Part shown: piece after piece, positions 9,812-18,145 of the stretch
Position numbering within the stretch: the stretch's first letter is position 1
How the letters are laid out: each line of letters starts with the position of its first letter
Assembly (NCBI GenBank): GCA_029935455.1
Contig: JAOZKI010000004.1
Coordinates: 1 to 63,119 of the forward strand
Reading direction: 5' to 3'
DNA from: Lysobacterales bacterium
Lineage (GTDB): Bacteria; Pseudomonadota; Gammaproteobacteria; Xanthomonadales; SZUA-36
DNA length: 63,119 nt
The notes under the pieces: model-generated
Seen by the model: the letters and a program-made list of their open reading frames with translations, nothing else
What the model was told of the DNA's origin: nothing
The model's database searches: none
Position numbers and translations under genes: made by a program

Positions 9812-10657
9812 ATGAACATGACACTGGTCGAGCACTTGAACGCTGCACGACAGCGTCTGGCGGCGCAGAGCGATGCGACCGCCAGTCCGCGGCTGGAGGC
9901 CGATCTGTTGATGTGCCAGGCCCTGGGCGTGCCACGCAGCCATCTTTTTGCCTACCCAGAACAGATGCTTGATCAGGCCGAACTGAACCGCTTTTCGGCG
10001 TTGCTTGAGCGTCGTCTGCAGGGCGAACCCATGGCCTATCTGGCGGGCCTACGGAGTTTCTGGTCACTGCAGCTGGAGGTCAACCCAGAGGTTCTGATTC
10101 CCCGACCGGAAACGGAGCTGCTGGTTGAGTGGGGCCTGGAGCTGTTGGCGGGCTCAGCGCGCGCGGCCGATCTGGGTACCGGCTCCGGCGCCATTGCCCT
10201 GGCGCTGGCCAGCGAGCGGCCCGGAGCCGATATTCACGCCACAGATTGCAGCGCCGGCGCCCTGGAAACCGCGCGCCGCAATGCCAGCGCGCTGGATCTG
10301 GATCAGGTGCAGTTTCATCTGGGCTCCTGGACCACCCCCCTGCAGGGACGCTTCGAGCTGTTAGTGAGCAACCCACCCTATGTCGCGGCCGATGATCCCC
10401 ATCTGCAACAGGGCGATTGCCGCTTTGAGCCTCGCGCTGCGCTCAGCCCCGGCGCCGACGCGCTGCTTGCCTACCGCGACATCATTGGCGAAGCACCGGC
10501 TGTGCTCCGACCCGCTGGCTGGCTGCTCTTCGAGCACGGTCATGAGCAGGGTTCTGCCGTAAGGGAACTGCTGCGCGAGGCAGGCTTTGAAAAGGTCAGT
10601 ACGCGGCGCGACCTAGCCGGCCTGGAACGCATCAGCGGCGGGCGCTGGCGCAGCTAG
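9812..10657 (+). CDS. prmC: Peptide chain release factor N5-glutamine methyltransferase
   Basis: SAM-dependent enzyme that methylates the GGQ glutamine of release factors RF1 and RF2. The 281-residue product has the N-terminal helical domain with PLAYLAG-type segment GEPMAYLAG, the RPETELLVEW segment, the SAM-binding DLGTGSGAIALAL motif and the substrate-binding NPPY motif at residues 187-190. In many bacteria prmC follows prfA; here prfA is absent and the gene stands 49 bp downstream of the efflux pump. Its stop codon shares the palindrome CTAG with the stop of convergent rmuC. Confidence 0.95.
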   Translation: MNMTLVEHLNAARQRLAAQSDATASPRLEADLLMCQALGVPRSHLFAYPEQMLDQAELNRFSALLERRLQGEPMAYLAGLRSFWSLQLEVNPEVLIPRPETELLVEWGLELLAGSARAADLGTGSGAIALALASERPGADIHATDCSAGALETARRNASALDLDQVQFHLGSWTTPLQGRFELLVSNPPYVAADDPHLQQGDCRFEPRAALSPGADALLAYRDIIGEAPAVLRPAGWLLFEHGHEQGSAVRELLREAGFEKVSTRRDLAGLERISGGRWRS

Positions 10658-12150
10658 GCCTGGGAATCCTCCTCTCCGGTAACCAGCTTCAAGGGCGTGT
10701 CGCCGGCGCTGTCCGCGTCCTGTTCCAGACGCTCGGTCAGGGCCGCGTCCAGCTGCTTCTGGTGACGTGCACCAAGCTTGCGCAAGTCCTCCACCTGATT
10801 CAACAGGTTGCCACGCCCCTTGGAGAGTTGGGAAAAGGCTTTGTCGTAAGCGCCCTGGGCCTGCTCCAGCCGGGAACCCACCTCCTGCAGGTTGCCCGTG
10901 AAGCCAACAAACTTGTCATAGAGACGGCCGGCTCGGGCCGCAATATCCCGGGCATTGGTGTTCTGCTTGTGCACCATCCAGATCGAAGCCACGGTGCGCA
11001 CCGTAGCCAGGAAATTAGCCGGTGACAGCAGTGCAACGCGCTTTTGCAGGGCGTATTCCGGCAAGGCTGGATCAGCCCTCAGGGCTGCGATCAGGGCCGA
11101 CTCAATGGGCACGAACATCAGCACAAAATCCAGCGCATTCAGTTCTTCCACATCCGCATAGTTCTTGCGCGCCAGCCCATCGATATGGCTGCGAATGGAG
11201 CGCGCATGATCGTTCAGCTCGCGCTCCTGCGCAGCGGCATCCGCTGCCGCCTGATAGCGCGTCCAGGCGGTCAGGGATACCTTGGAGTCGATCACGATGC
11301 TGCGCTGCTCCGGCAGGCTCAGCACCAGATCCGGACGCAGCGACTCGCCGTTCTGGCCCTTCACGGTCAGCTGCGTGTGATAGTGCTCGCCCGGCAGCAG
11401 GCCCGCCAGTTCCAGCAGCTTTTCCAACTGCTGCTCACCCCAGCCACCATGGCTGCGAACGTCACCAGTGAGGGCCTTGGTCAGCGCCTGCGCCTCTTCA
11501 TTCAGCTGTTTATTGGTGCCGGCCAGCACATCAATTTTTTCACGCAGGGCCGCGTGCAATTCCGCTTCGATCCGGTGCGTGTCATCAACGCGGCTACGGA
11601 AGCGCTCCAGATCCTTGCTGAGCGGTTTCAGAATATTGCCCAGCTGCTCATTGCTCAGCTCCGTGAAACGTTTCGCCCGCTCCTCAAAAATTGACCCGGC
11701 CAAGCGTTCGAACTGCTCTTTCAGCCGCTGCTCGGCCTGCTCGCGATCCTTTTTATGCTCCGCCGTGGCCTGCGACAAGGCTTCCTGATGACGACGCTCA
11801 GCCGCATCGCGATCCGCCGTGTGTTGTTGCTGCTGCGCCCGGCGCTGTTCCTGAGCTTCGGCAAAATGCTGCTGTTGAGATTCCAGGCGCGTACGCAAAC
11901 CGGCCAGTTCCTCGCGACCTGCCTGCAAGGCCTCGGTGCGCTCAGCCAGGGCAGACTCGAGCTCTTGCCGCGCGCCCGCTTCTTCTTCCAGGCGCTGCCT
12001 CAGGGCCGCCTGCGCCGGAGCCGCTTCTGCTGCCGCCACGCGACGTCCGGCGCGCCAGCTCAGAAAAGCCGCCAACGTCGCCAGCCCCACGCCCAGCAGC
12101 AGCCCTAAAGCCAGGCTTTCCGTGTGCAATGACTGCAGGAAATCGTTCAT
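10654..12150 (-). CDS. rmuC: DNA recombination protein RmuC
   Basis: 498-residue RmuC family protein. E. coli RmuC limits recombination at inverted repeats; the family has a PD-(D/E)xK nuclease-like core. An N-terminal membrane helix (residues about 12-30) is followed by a long Gln/Glu/Ala-rich coiled coil (about 35-170) and the conserved core: GGWGEQQLEKLLELAGL, RPDLVLSLPEQRSIVIDSKVSL and AVLLSPANFLATVRTVASIW-type segment VALLSPANFLATVR. It is the last gene of the PepSY-regulator-kinase-mazG-rmuC run, 9 bp after mazG. Stop codon overlaps that of prmC. Confidence 0.93.
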   Translation of the reverse strand: MNDFLQSLHTESLALGLLLGVGLATLAAFLSWRAGRRVAAAEAAPAQAALRQRLEEEAGARQELESALAERTEALQAGREELAGLRTRLESQQQHFAEAQEQRRAQQQQHTADRDAAERRHQEALSQATAEHKKDREQAEQRLKEQFERLAGSIFEERAKRFTELSNEQLGNILKPLSKDLERFRSRVDDTHRIEAELHAALREKIDVLAGTNKQLNEEAQALTKALTGDVRSHGGWGEQQLEKLLELAGLLPGEHYHTQLTVKGQNGESLRPDLVLSLPEQRSIVIDSKVSLTAWTRYQAAADAAAQERELNDHARSIRSHIDGLARKNYADVEELNALDFVLMFVPIESALIAALRADPALPEYALQKRVALLSPANFLATVRTVASIWMVHKQNTNARDIAARAGRLYDKFVGFTGNLQEVGSRLEQAQGAYDKAFSQLSKGRGNLLNQVEDLRKLGARHQKQLDAALTERLEQDADSAGDTPLKLVTGEEDSQA

Positions 12151-12159
12151 AGACCCTCG

Positions 12160-12924
12160 TTAACCCGTCTTTTTTATCTGTTGCCAGAGCGCTTCCTGCT
12201 GCTCCAGATTCAACTCAGAAAAAGCTTTGGCACCACCGGCCGCCGTCTCCATGGCCCGAAAACGCGCCTCAAATTTAGCGTTCGCCGCACGCAAGGCGAC
12301 CCCCGGATCAATCTTCAACTGCCGCGCCAGATTGACCGCAGCAAACAGCAAATCACCCAGTTCCTCCGCCACATGTTCAGCATCATCGGTCGCGATAGCC
12401 TCGCGCAACTCCGCGCCCTCTTCCTCGAGCTTGTCGAGCACCGGGGCCGGACCGGGCCAGTCAAAACCCGCCTCCGCCGCCCGCTTCTGTAGCTTTTTGG
12501 CGCGCATCCATTCGGGCAGGCCCGGCGCGACGCCATCCATAAGACTGGTCATGCCGCGGGCGGCCCGCTCCTCCGCCTTGCTGACCTCCCAGGCCACCGC
12601 CTGCGCATCCGCCGTTTGAATATCAGCGTCCGCGAATACATGCGGGTGGCGTCGTTCCATCTTGTCACTGATGGAGGTTACGACATCCTGAAACCCGAAC
12701 CAGCCCGCCTCATCCGCCATCTGCGCATGGAACACCACCTGCAGCAGCAGATCGCCCAGCTCATCACAGAGGTCGTGCTGATCATTACGGCGAATCGCAT
12801 CGGCGACCTCATAGGCCTCTTCAATGGTGTAGGGGGCGATGCTGGCGAAATTCTGGGCCACATCCCAGGGACAGCCCTGCTCCGGGTCACGGAGGCGGCG
12901 CATAATCTGCAGCAGACGTTCCAA
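12160..12924 (-). CDS. mazG: Nucleoside triphosphate pyrophosphohydrolase MazG
   Basis: Hydrolyses (d)NTPs to monophosphates and pyrophosphate; in E. coli it restrains ppGpp and cell death under starvation. The 254-residue protein has two tandem MazG domains, each with the EExxE...DELGD-type metal motif: EEAYEVADAI with DELGDLLLQVVFHAQ, then LEEEGAELREAI with EELGDLLFAAVNLAR. The conserved start RLRDPEQGCPWD aligns with E. coli MazG. Translation starts at TTG, with GGAG eight bases upstream, only 3 bp after the kinase stop, so it is probably co-transcribed with the two-component genes. Confidence 0.95.
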   Translation of the reverse strand: MERLLQIMRRLRDPEQGCPWDVAQNFASIAPYTIEEAYEVADAIRRNDQHDLCDELGDLLLQVVFHAQMADEAGWFGFQDVVTSISDKMERRHPHVFADADIQTADAQAVAWEVSKAEERAARGMTSLMDGVAPGLPEWMRAKKLQKRAAEAGFDWPGPAPVLDKLEEEGAELREAIATDDAEHVAEELGDLLFAAVNLARQLKIDPGVALRAANAKFEARFRAMETAAGGAKAFSELNLEQQEALWQQIKKTG

Positions 12925-12927
12925 AAC

Positions 12928-14295
12928 TCACACTCCGGCTGGGGGCAGGGTCACGGTGACGCGGGGGCCTCCCAGCTTACCCCTGGCAAAGGCCAAGTCG
13001 CCACCATAGATGCTGGCCACTTCACTGACAATGGTCAGCCCGAGACCATGACCTTCGGCGCGCTCGTCACCGCGTCGGCCGCGCTGCACATAGGCATTCA
13101 GATCCACGTAATCACCATCATTCTCCACCACCAAACGCAGGCCCGGACGGTGGCCACCACCTTCCTGCCGGGCGCTGCAATGGACTTCACCCGCGCCATA
13201 TTTGCAGGCGTTTTCCAGCAGATTACCCAGCAGCTCCAGCAAATCCCGCTCCTCGCCATAGAAATTCAGATCCGGAGGAATGGTAAGCGTCAGCGTTCGC
13301 AAATGCTGAGAATGCACCTTGCGCAAAGCCCGGGCCAGCCGCTCCGCCACCGGTGCCACAGCCACCGGTGCCGCCAGGGTGCGACGGGTACCGGCGGCGG
13401 CCCGTTCCAGCCGTGTAGCAATAAGCAGTTGCATGTCATCCACGGCCTGACGCTGGGCCCGAAGCGGTTCGTCATCATCAGCTGAGGAGTCCGGCAAACC
13501 GGCGCGCAAAACCGCCAGCGGCGTTTTCAGGCTATGCGCCAGTGAATCCAGCGCGTTGCGGTAGCGGTCCTGGTTGGCCTGTTCCGTTTGCAGCAAGCGA
13601 TCAATATTTCGGGTCAGGGGCTCCAGCTCCCGCGGAAAAGGTCCACCCAAGCGGTCGCTTTGTCCTGCCTCAACCCGGGCCACATCCTCTGCCACCTGAC
13701 GCAGGGGCCGCAGAATAATGGCGGTTAGCGCCAGCTGGGCGAGCACCAACAAGACGGCAGCCGCCCCCAGGGAACGCCACAGCCCACCCCGGAACGCCTG
13801 TAGCTGCGGCTCCAGGTAGCTTGCATGGACCTGGGCACTGATGGTCACCGGCGTGAGACGACCATCGGGCAGCTGCCAGTCCAGGCCAAAGGCACGGCTG
13901 AACCAGGGGCTAGCATCCGACGGCGTTGCAAAGCGTGTCTCTCCGGCCGGTAGCGCCGGCAGTTCCTGCTCCACCATGCCCAGGGTCGACAGGGAGCGCC
14001 ACTCATTACGAGTACCACGAATGCCGGCCATCACACCGGAATCAGGCTGTAAGAGGAGCGGGTCAACCGGCTCTACCGCCAGCGTGACCAGACCATCATC
14101 ATCCACCTCCATGCCCGCCATAATGGTGTAGGCCCAGCTGCCCAGCTGCTGATAGAGCGTGCTTTCCGCACTCTTTCTGAAGGCCGCATCCAGGGCCAGC
14201 CCCACCAGCCCCAAAGACACGAGCAGGGTCAGGCTGGCAGCCAGGGCCGTGCGCAGGCGCAGTGAATAGGCGGGCCGCACGGTGCTTTCAGCCAT
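12928..14295 (-). CDS. Two-component sensor histidine kinase, PhoQ-like
   Basis: Membrane sensor kinase of 455 residues. TM1 (about residues 12-32) and TM2 (about 165-190) flank a periplasmic domain containing an acidic patch (AGMEVDDDGL). A HAMP domain follows (LRPLRQVAEDVARVEAGQ), then the phospho-acceptor box SLAHSLKTPLAVLRAG and the ATPase domain (ENACKYGAGE N-box; GHGLGLTIVSEVASIYGG G2 box). The layout and sequence resemble PhoQ. It overlaps the response regulator by 8 bp; an ATG six bases upstream (14301) is an alternative start. Signal sensed is unknown; divalent cations or antimicrobial peptides are a family-based guess. Confidence 0.9.
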   Translation of the reverse strand: MAESTVRPAYSLRLRTALAASLTLLVSLGLVGLALDAAFRKSAESTLYQQLGSWAYTIMAGMEVDDDGLVTLAVEPVDPLLLQPDSGVMAGIRGTRNEWRSLSTLGMVEQELPALPAGETRFATPSDASPWFSRAFGLDWQLPDGRLTPVTISAQVHASYLEPQLQAFRGGLWRSLGAAAVLLVLAQLALTAIILRPLRQVAEDVARVEAGQSDRLGGPFPRELEPLTRNIDRLLQTEQANQDRYRNALDSLAHSLKTPLAVLRAGLPDSSADDDEPLRAQRQAVDDMQLLIATRLERAAAGTRRTLAAPVAVAPVAERLARALRKVHSQHLRTLTLTIPPDLNFYGEERDLLELLGNLLENACKYGAGEVHCSARQEGGGHRPGLRLVVENDGDYVDLNAYVQRGRRGDERAEGHGLGLTIVSEVASIYGGDLAFARGKLGGPRVTVTLPPAGV

Positions 14296-14980
14296 CCGCA
14301 TCGCTCAGGCCACGCACGTTCAGCCGATAACCACGGCCACGAAGCGTTTCTATGGGCTTCAAACTGCCATCAGGATCAATTTTCTTTCGCAGGCGACCGA
14401 CAAACACCTCAATCACATTGCTATCGCGATCGGCGTCTTCCTCGTAAATATGCTCGGCCAAACGGCTTTTGGTAACCACCTCATCGGGATGCAAAAGCAG
14501 ATACTCCAGCACCTTGTATTCGAAGCTGGTCAGCTCGATTTCCTCCGCCCCGAGCAGCACACGTTGCGTCGATAAATCCATGCTCAGGGGCCCAAAGCGG
14601 ACCTCCGGCTGCGCATGGCCGGCGGAACGTCGCAAAAGCGCTGCCACGCGGGCCTTGAGCTCTTCCGGATGAAAAGGCTTGGTGAGATAGTCATCGGCGC
14701 CTGCTTCGAGGCCCGCCACCTTGTCCTGCCAGTCCGAGCGTGCCGTGAGCACCAGGATCGGGAAGCTTCGCTCAGCCTGGCGCAGCGCGCGAATCAGATC
14801 GATTCCGGACAGCTCAGGCAGACCCAGATCAATAATGGCCAGATCGATGGGGTATTCCTCACCCAGATAGAGGCCTTCCTTACCATCACCGCTGACATCT
14901 ACCGCGTAGCCCGCAGCGCGCATGAGCGCGGCAATGGAATCCTGCAGCCTCACATCGTCTTCAACGATCAGGATGCGCAC
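14288..14980 (-). CDS. OmpR/PhoP-family response regulator
   Basis: 230-residue transcription regulator, partner of the kinase encoded next to it. The receiver domain (about residues 1-115) shows the acidic pair EDD, phospho-acceptor Asp in IDLGLPELSG, the conserved Thr in VLTAR and Lys in YLTKPF. The winged-helix DNA-binding domain spans about 125-225 (LTSFEYKVLEYLLLHPDEVV, EVFVGRLRKKI, ETLRGRGYRL). Sequence is closest in style to PhoP. It lies 12 bp downstream of the PepSY gene and starts the cytoplasmic part of the operon. Confidence 0.93.
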   Translation of the reverse strand: MRILIVEDDVRLQDSIAALMRAAGYAVDVSGDGKEGLYLGEEYPIDLAIIDLGLPELSGIDLIRALRQAERSFPILVLTARSDWQDKVAGLEAGADDYLTKPFHPEELKARVAALLRRSAGHAQPEVRFGPLSMDLSTQRVLLGAEEIELTSFEYKVLEYLLLHPDEVVTKSRLAEHIYEEDADRDSNVIEVFVGRLRKKIDPDGSLKPIETLRGRGYRLNVRGLSDADG

Positions 14981-14992
14981 GACTGCCCTCGC

Positions 14993-15229
14993 CTACTCGG
15001 GAACACGGACGGTTTTTACCACGCCTTTTTTGGTGACTACCTTGATCACATGCACGCGTTTGCCACCGGACTGGGTGACGGTTTTTGCCGACAGCACCCG
15101 CGCATTGTGCTCGCGCGCGACCTTGCGCGCTGCGTCTTGCAGGGAGATGGCAAAGGCCGTTAGGGACCAACTCATGGCAAGCGCAAGCACCAGAGCGGCG
15201 ACACGGCCCAATGGGATGGGCTTTCTCAT
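14993..15229 (-). CDS. Small periplasmic PepSY-domain protein
   Basis: 78-residue protein with a signal peptide (MRKPIPLGRVAALVLALAM, cleavage probably after ALTAFA) and a single PepSY-like module: helix ISLQDAARKVAREHNARVL, then two strands (KRVHVIKVVTKKGVVKTVRV). Small PepSY proteins are often encoded just upstream of PhoP/PhoQ-type systems in gammaproteobacteria and are thought to act as periplasmic modulators, which is an inference here. It is the first gene of the operon with the response regulator and kinase, with 12 bp before the regulator start. Confidence 0.85.
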   Translation of the reverse strand: MRKPIPLGRVAALVLALAMSWSLTAFAISLQDAARKVAREHNARVLSAKTVTQSGGKRVHVIKVVTKKGVVKTVRVPE

Positions 15230-15380
15230 GGCGCTATTCTAACCCGAGTCAGCCAGCTACCCCAGGTGGGGTGATTCCAAGCCCGGGCGATGAGCGCAGG
15301 GCCCGCGAAAGTGACCCGTGCCGCAGGATTGGGACTATCATGTAAAGGTAGCAGCCATCCGGCTGGCAGGAAATTTACCC

Positions 15381-17201
15381 ATGGCCAAGAACCCAACCCG
15401 GCAGCACAAGGCTGCTACGTCCAAGCACCAGCCTGAGGAAGATGCAGGGAGCGGTCCCGCGGGCTTTGCGCAGCTGGGACTGCCCGCCCCGCTGCTGGAA
15501 GCGATCAAACAACTGGGCTACGAGAAACCGTCACCCATTCAGGCCCAGGCCATACCGAGCCTGTTACAGGGTCGGGATCTGCTCGGCCATGCGCCCACGG
15601 GCACGGGAAAAACAGCCGCTTTCGCCCTGCCCCTGCTCGCTCGCCTGGATCCGCGCCGGCAGGAAGTGCAGGTGCTGGTGCTTACCCCCACGCGGGAGCT
15701 GGCCATTCAGGTCGCGGAAGCCTTCCAACGCTACGCCGCTGATGTGCCTCATTTTCACGTGATTCCCATTTATGGCGGTCAGGACTATGGGCTGCAGATT
15801 CGGGGGCTGAAACGCGGCGTTCAGGTAGTCGTCGGCACGCCCGGGCGCGTCATGGATCATATGCGACGTGGCACGCTGAAGCTGGGCGGACTGAAAGCCC
15901 TGGTGCTGGACGAAGCCGACGAAATGCTGCGCATGGGCTTTATTGATGATGTGGAGTGGGTGCTTGAGCAACTTCCGGCCCAGCGGCAGATCGCTCTTTT
16001 TTCCGCCACCATGCCGCGGGAAATCGAGAAGATTGCGCACCGGCACTTGCAGGAACCCCATGAAATTTCCATTCGTTCCCGCACCGCAACGGCGGACACC
16101 ATCCGCCAACGCTACTGGCTGGTTAGCGGACTGCACAAGCTGGACGCGCTGACCCGGATTCTCGAGGCCGAGGAACATGAGGCGGTCATCATTTTCGTGC
16201 GCACGCGGGTGGCGACCACCGAGCTTGCGGAACGCCTCAAAGCCCGTGGCTATGCGGTGGAAGCACTCAACGGTGATATGCAGCAGCGCCAACGCGAACA
16301 TATGGTGGAACAGCTCAAATCCGGCCGCTTGGACCTGCTGGTTGCGACGGATGTGGCGGCCCGTGGCCTGGATGTGGAACGCATCAGCCTGGTGCTGAAC
16401 TACGATATCCCCAACGACACGGAAGCCTATATTCACAGGATCGGACGCACCGGCCGTGCCGGCCGCAAGGGCGATGCGATTCTGTTCGTTGCGCCGCGTG
16501 AGCGACGCATGCTGCGCGCCATAGAGCGGGCCACGCGCCAGGAAATCGAAGCGCTGGAGTTGCCCTCCACCGAGCTGATCAACAACAAGCGCATTGCCAG
16601 CTTCAAGCAATCCATCACCGATATGCTCGGTCGCGGCGAGCTGGATTTCATGCGCAGCCTGCTGGAGCAGTATCAGGCTGAGCATAATGTGCCGCCGCTG
16701 GATCTTGCCGCTGCTCTGGCCAAGGCCTCCCTGGGCGATACGGATCTTTTGCTGCCGCCGGATAAACCGGTCAGGAAGCCCGGCACGGGGGCGCAGGATA
16801 AACGGCAGCAAAAGCGCAGTCGGCCGCGCGCCGTGGCGGGCGAAGGCAGCGAAACCTACCGCATCGAAGTGGGCAAGCGGCACGGTGTCAAACCCGGAAA
16901 CATTGTCGGCGCGATCAGCAACGAGGCTGGCCTTGAGGGGCGATATATCGGTCACATTGATATCCGCTACGACCACAGCCTGGTGGATATGCCCGGCGGC
17001 ATGCCCAATGATATTTTCCAGGATCTCAAGAAAGTGCGGGTCGCGGGCCAGAAGCTGCGCATCACGCGGCAGGGCGAGGCACCGGATAGGGAACCAGACG
17101 ACCGGCGCAGCAACGGCGGCAAGAAAGCCAAAAAGAAACCCCGCAAGGCCACGCCAAAGCGGCCGCAAAAGCGCAGGAACAGCCCCAGCAGGAAGAGCTA
17201 G
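15381..17201 (+). CDS. deaD: DEAD-box ATP-dependent RNA helicase, DeaD/CsdA type
   Basis: 606-residue RNA helicase. All core motifs are present: Q motif (GLPAPLLEAIKQLGYEKPSPIQ), Walker A in APTGTGKTAAF, DEAD (VLDEADEML), SAT (FSATMP), and domain 2 motifs ATDVAARGLDV and HRIGRTGRAG. After a dimerisation segment comes a DbpA/CsdA-type RNA-binding domain (YRIEVGKRHGVKPGNIVGAI) and a basic Lys/Arg-rich tail. E. coli relatives act in ribosome assembly and mRNA decay in the cold. The start MAKNPTRQHKA was chosen because residues read from a GTG at 15318 have no family counterpart. Confidence 0.93.
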   Translation: MAKNPTRQHKAATSKHQPEEDAGSGPAGFAQLGLPAPLLEAIKQLGYEKPSPIQAQAIPSLLQGRDLLGHAPTGTGKTAAFALPLLARLDPRRQEVQVLVLTPTRELAIQVAEAFQRYAADVPHFHVIPIYGGQDYGLQIRGLKRGVQVVVGTPGRVMDHMRRGTLKLGGLKALVLDEADEMLRMGFIDDVEWVLEQLPAQRQIALFSATMPREIEKIAHRHLQEPHEISIRSRTATADTIRQRYWLVSGLHKLDALTRILEAEEHEAVIIFVRTRVATTELAERLKARGYAVEALNGDMQQRQREHMVEQLKSGRLDLLVATDVAARGLDVERISLVLNYDIPNDTEAYIHRIGRTGRAGRKGDAILFVAPRERRMLRAIERATRQEIEALELPSTELINNKRIASFKQSITDMLGRGELDFMRSLLEQYQAEHNVPPLDLAAALAKASLGDTDLLLPPDKPVRKPGTGAQDKRQQKRSRPRAVAGEGSETYRIEVGKRHGVKPGNIVGAISNEAGLEGRYIGHIDIRYDHSLVDMPGGMPNDIFQDLKKVRVAGQKLRITRQGEAPDREPDDRRSNGGKKAKKKPRKATPKRPQKRRNSPSRKS

Positions 17202-17232
17202 CAGTCACTCCGGGTGGCGGGCCTGGCGCCAG

Positions 17233-18144
17233 TCAGAACAGCTCCGCCAGCATGCAGCGCAGGCTGCCACCCGCCCGCTCAGGCTCAGACAGATCCACGG
17301 CGTGCAGACGAAAGCCCCAGGCTTCCAGTCGTTGCCGGGATGTCGGCCGTAAATGGTCTGCAGCGCGCTCACTGAGGAACAGATCATGCGGCGTCAGGGC
17401 GATGCAATTGCCCGCAAAAGCGTCTTTCTCTGCCAGATCCAGGGACAGGCAACGCTGCGGATAGGCCGCTTCTAGCAGGCGCAGCACCGCGGGGTCGGGA
17501 AAGGCATCCGGCACCGCTACGCAGGCCCGTCCCGCGAGCACGGACAGCACCACATTCGTGTGATATTCGCCCGGACTGAGCGCAAAGCGGAAGGTGAGTT
17601 CCAGGCCCAGAGCCGCATGGGTCGCCGTCAGACCGGCGCCGTCCATGCGCTGGCTCATGCCACAAAAAGCCGCCTGCCGGGCCCGGTCAATCACCAGCGG
17701 ACCGGTCAATTCGGTCACCGCAGTACCAGTGGACAGATCATGCAAGCGGTAGCCCTGGGCCTCGAGCCAGCGACGGATATCTCCTCGCGCGGCCTCCGGC
17801 CGACGCCCCGGGTGCAGCATGCGCCCCACCACACAGCGGCCCGGTGCGGTGGCAAAGACATTGTTGGGGAACAGGCCATCCCGCTGATCCGCCCGGCCCG
17901 GGAAACAGGTGACCGGCACCCCAACCGCTTCCACCGCGGTGGCCAGCCTCTGCGCCTGGCGCAGCGCAAGATCGGGATCAGCCGCCTGCTCGAGCTGCAG
18001 ATAACGATTGTCCAGCGCCGATTCCGGATCGACAGAAAACTGCTCCGGCAAGACCATCATGACGCCCCGCGCGCAGGCCTGCTGAGGTCGCTCCGGCAGT
18101 TTTGACCAGGCCGCCAGAAATTGTTGCGGATCTGCCGTGATCAC
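17233..18144 (-). CDS. Arginine-deiminase-fold hydrolase (CtlX/amidinotransferase family)
   Basis: 303-residue member of the guanidino-group-modifying superfamily (arginine deiminase, DDAH, amidinotransferases), most like the citrulline-hydrolase CtlX group. The fold motifs are an early ESALDNRYLQ, the substrate-site Asn-Asn in FPNNVFAT, the catalytic His in EYHTNVVLSV and the nucleophile Cys in AGGSLRCMLAELF at the extreme C-terminus. The start is GTG, two bases after the dusA stop; the open frame extends further but overlaps dusA. Substrate is not established: citrulline, arginine or a methylated arginine are possible. No arginine-pathway gene is adjacent. Confidence 0.8.
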   Translation of the reverse strand: MITADPQQFLAAWSKLPERPQQACARGVMMVLPEQFSVDPESALDNRYLQLEQAADPDLALRQAQRLATAVEAVGVPVTCFPGRADQRDGLFPNNVFATAPGRCVVGRMLHPGRRPEAARGDIRRWLEAQGYRLHDLSTGTAVTELTGPLVIDRARQAAFCGMSQRMDGAGLTATHAALGLELTFRFALSPGEYHTNVVLSVLAGRACVAVPDAFPDPAVLRLLEAAYPQRCLSLDLAEKDAFAGNCIALTPHDLFLSERAADHLRPTSRQRLEAWGFRLHAVDLSEPERAGGSLRCMLAELF

Positions 18145-18145
18145 T

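Noticed and set aside
15564-17168. 534-codon minus-strand open frame across the RNA helicase
   Set aside because: Fully antisense to deaD, whose motifs are all intact.
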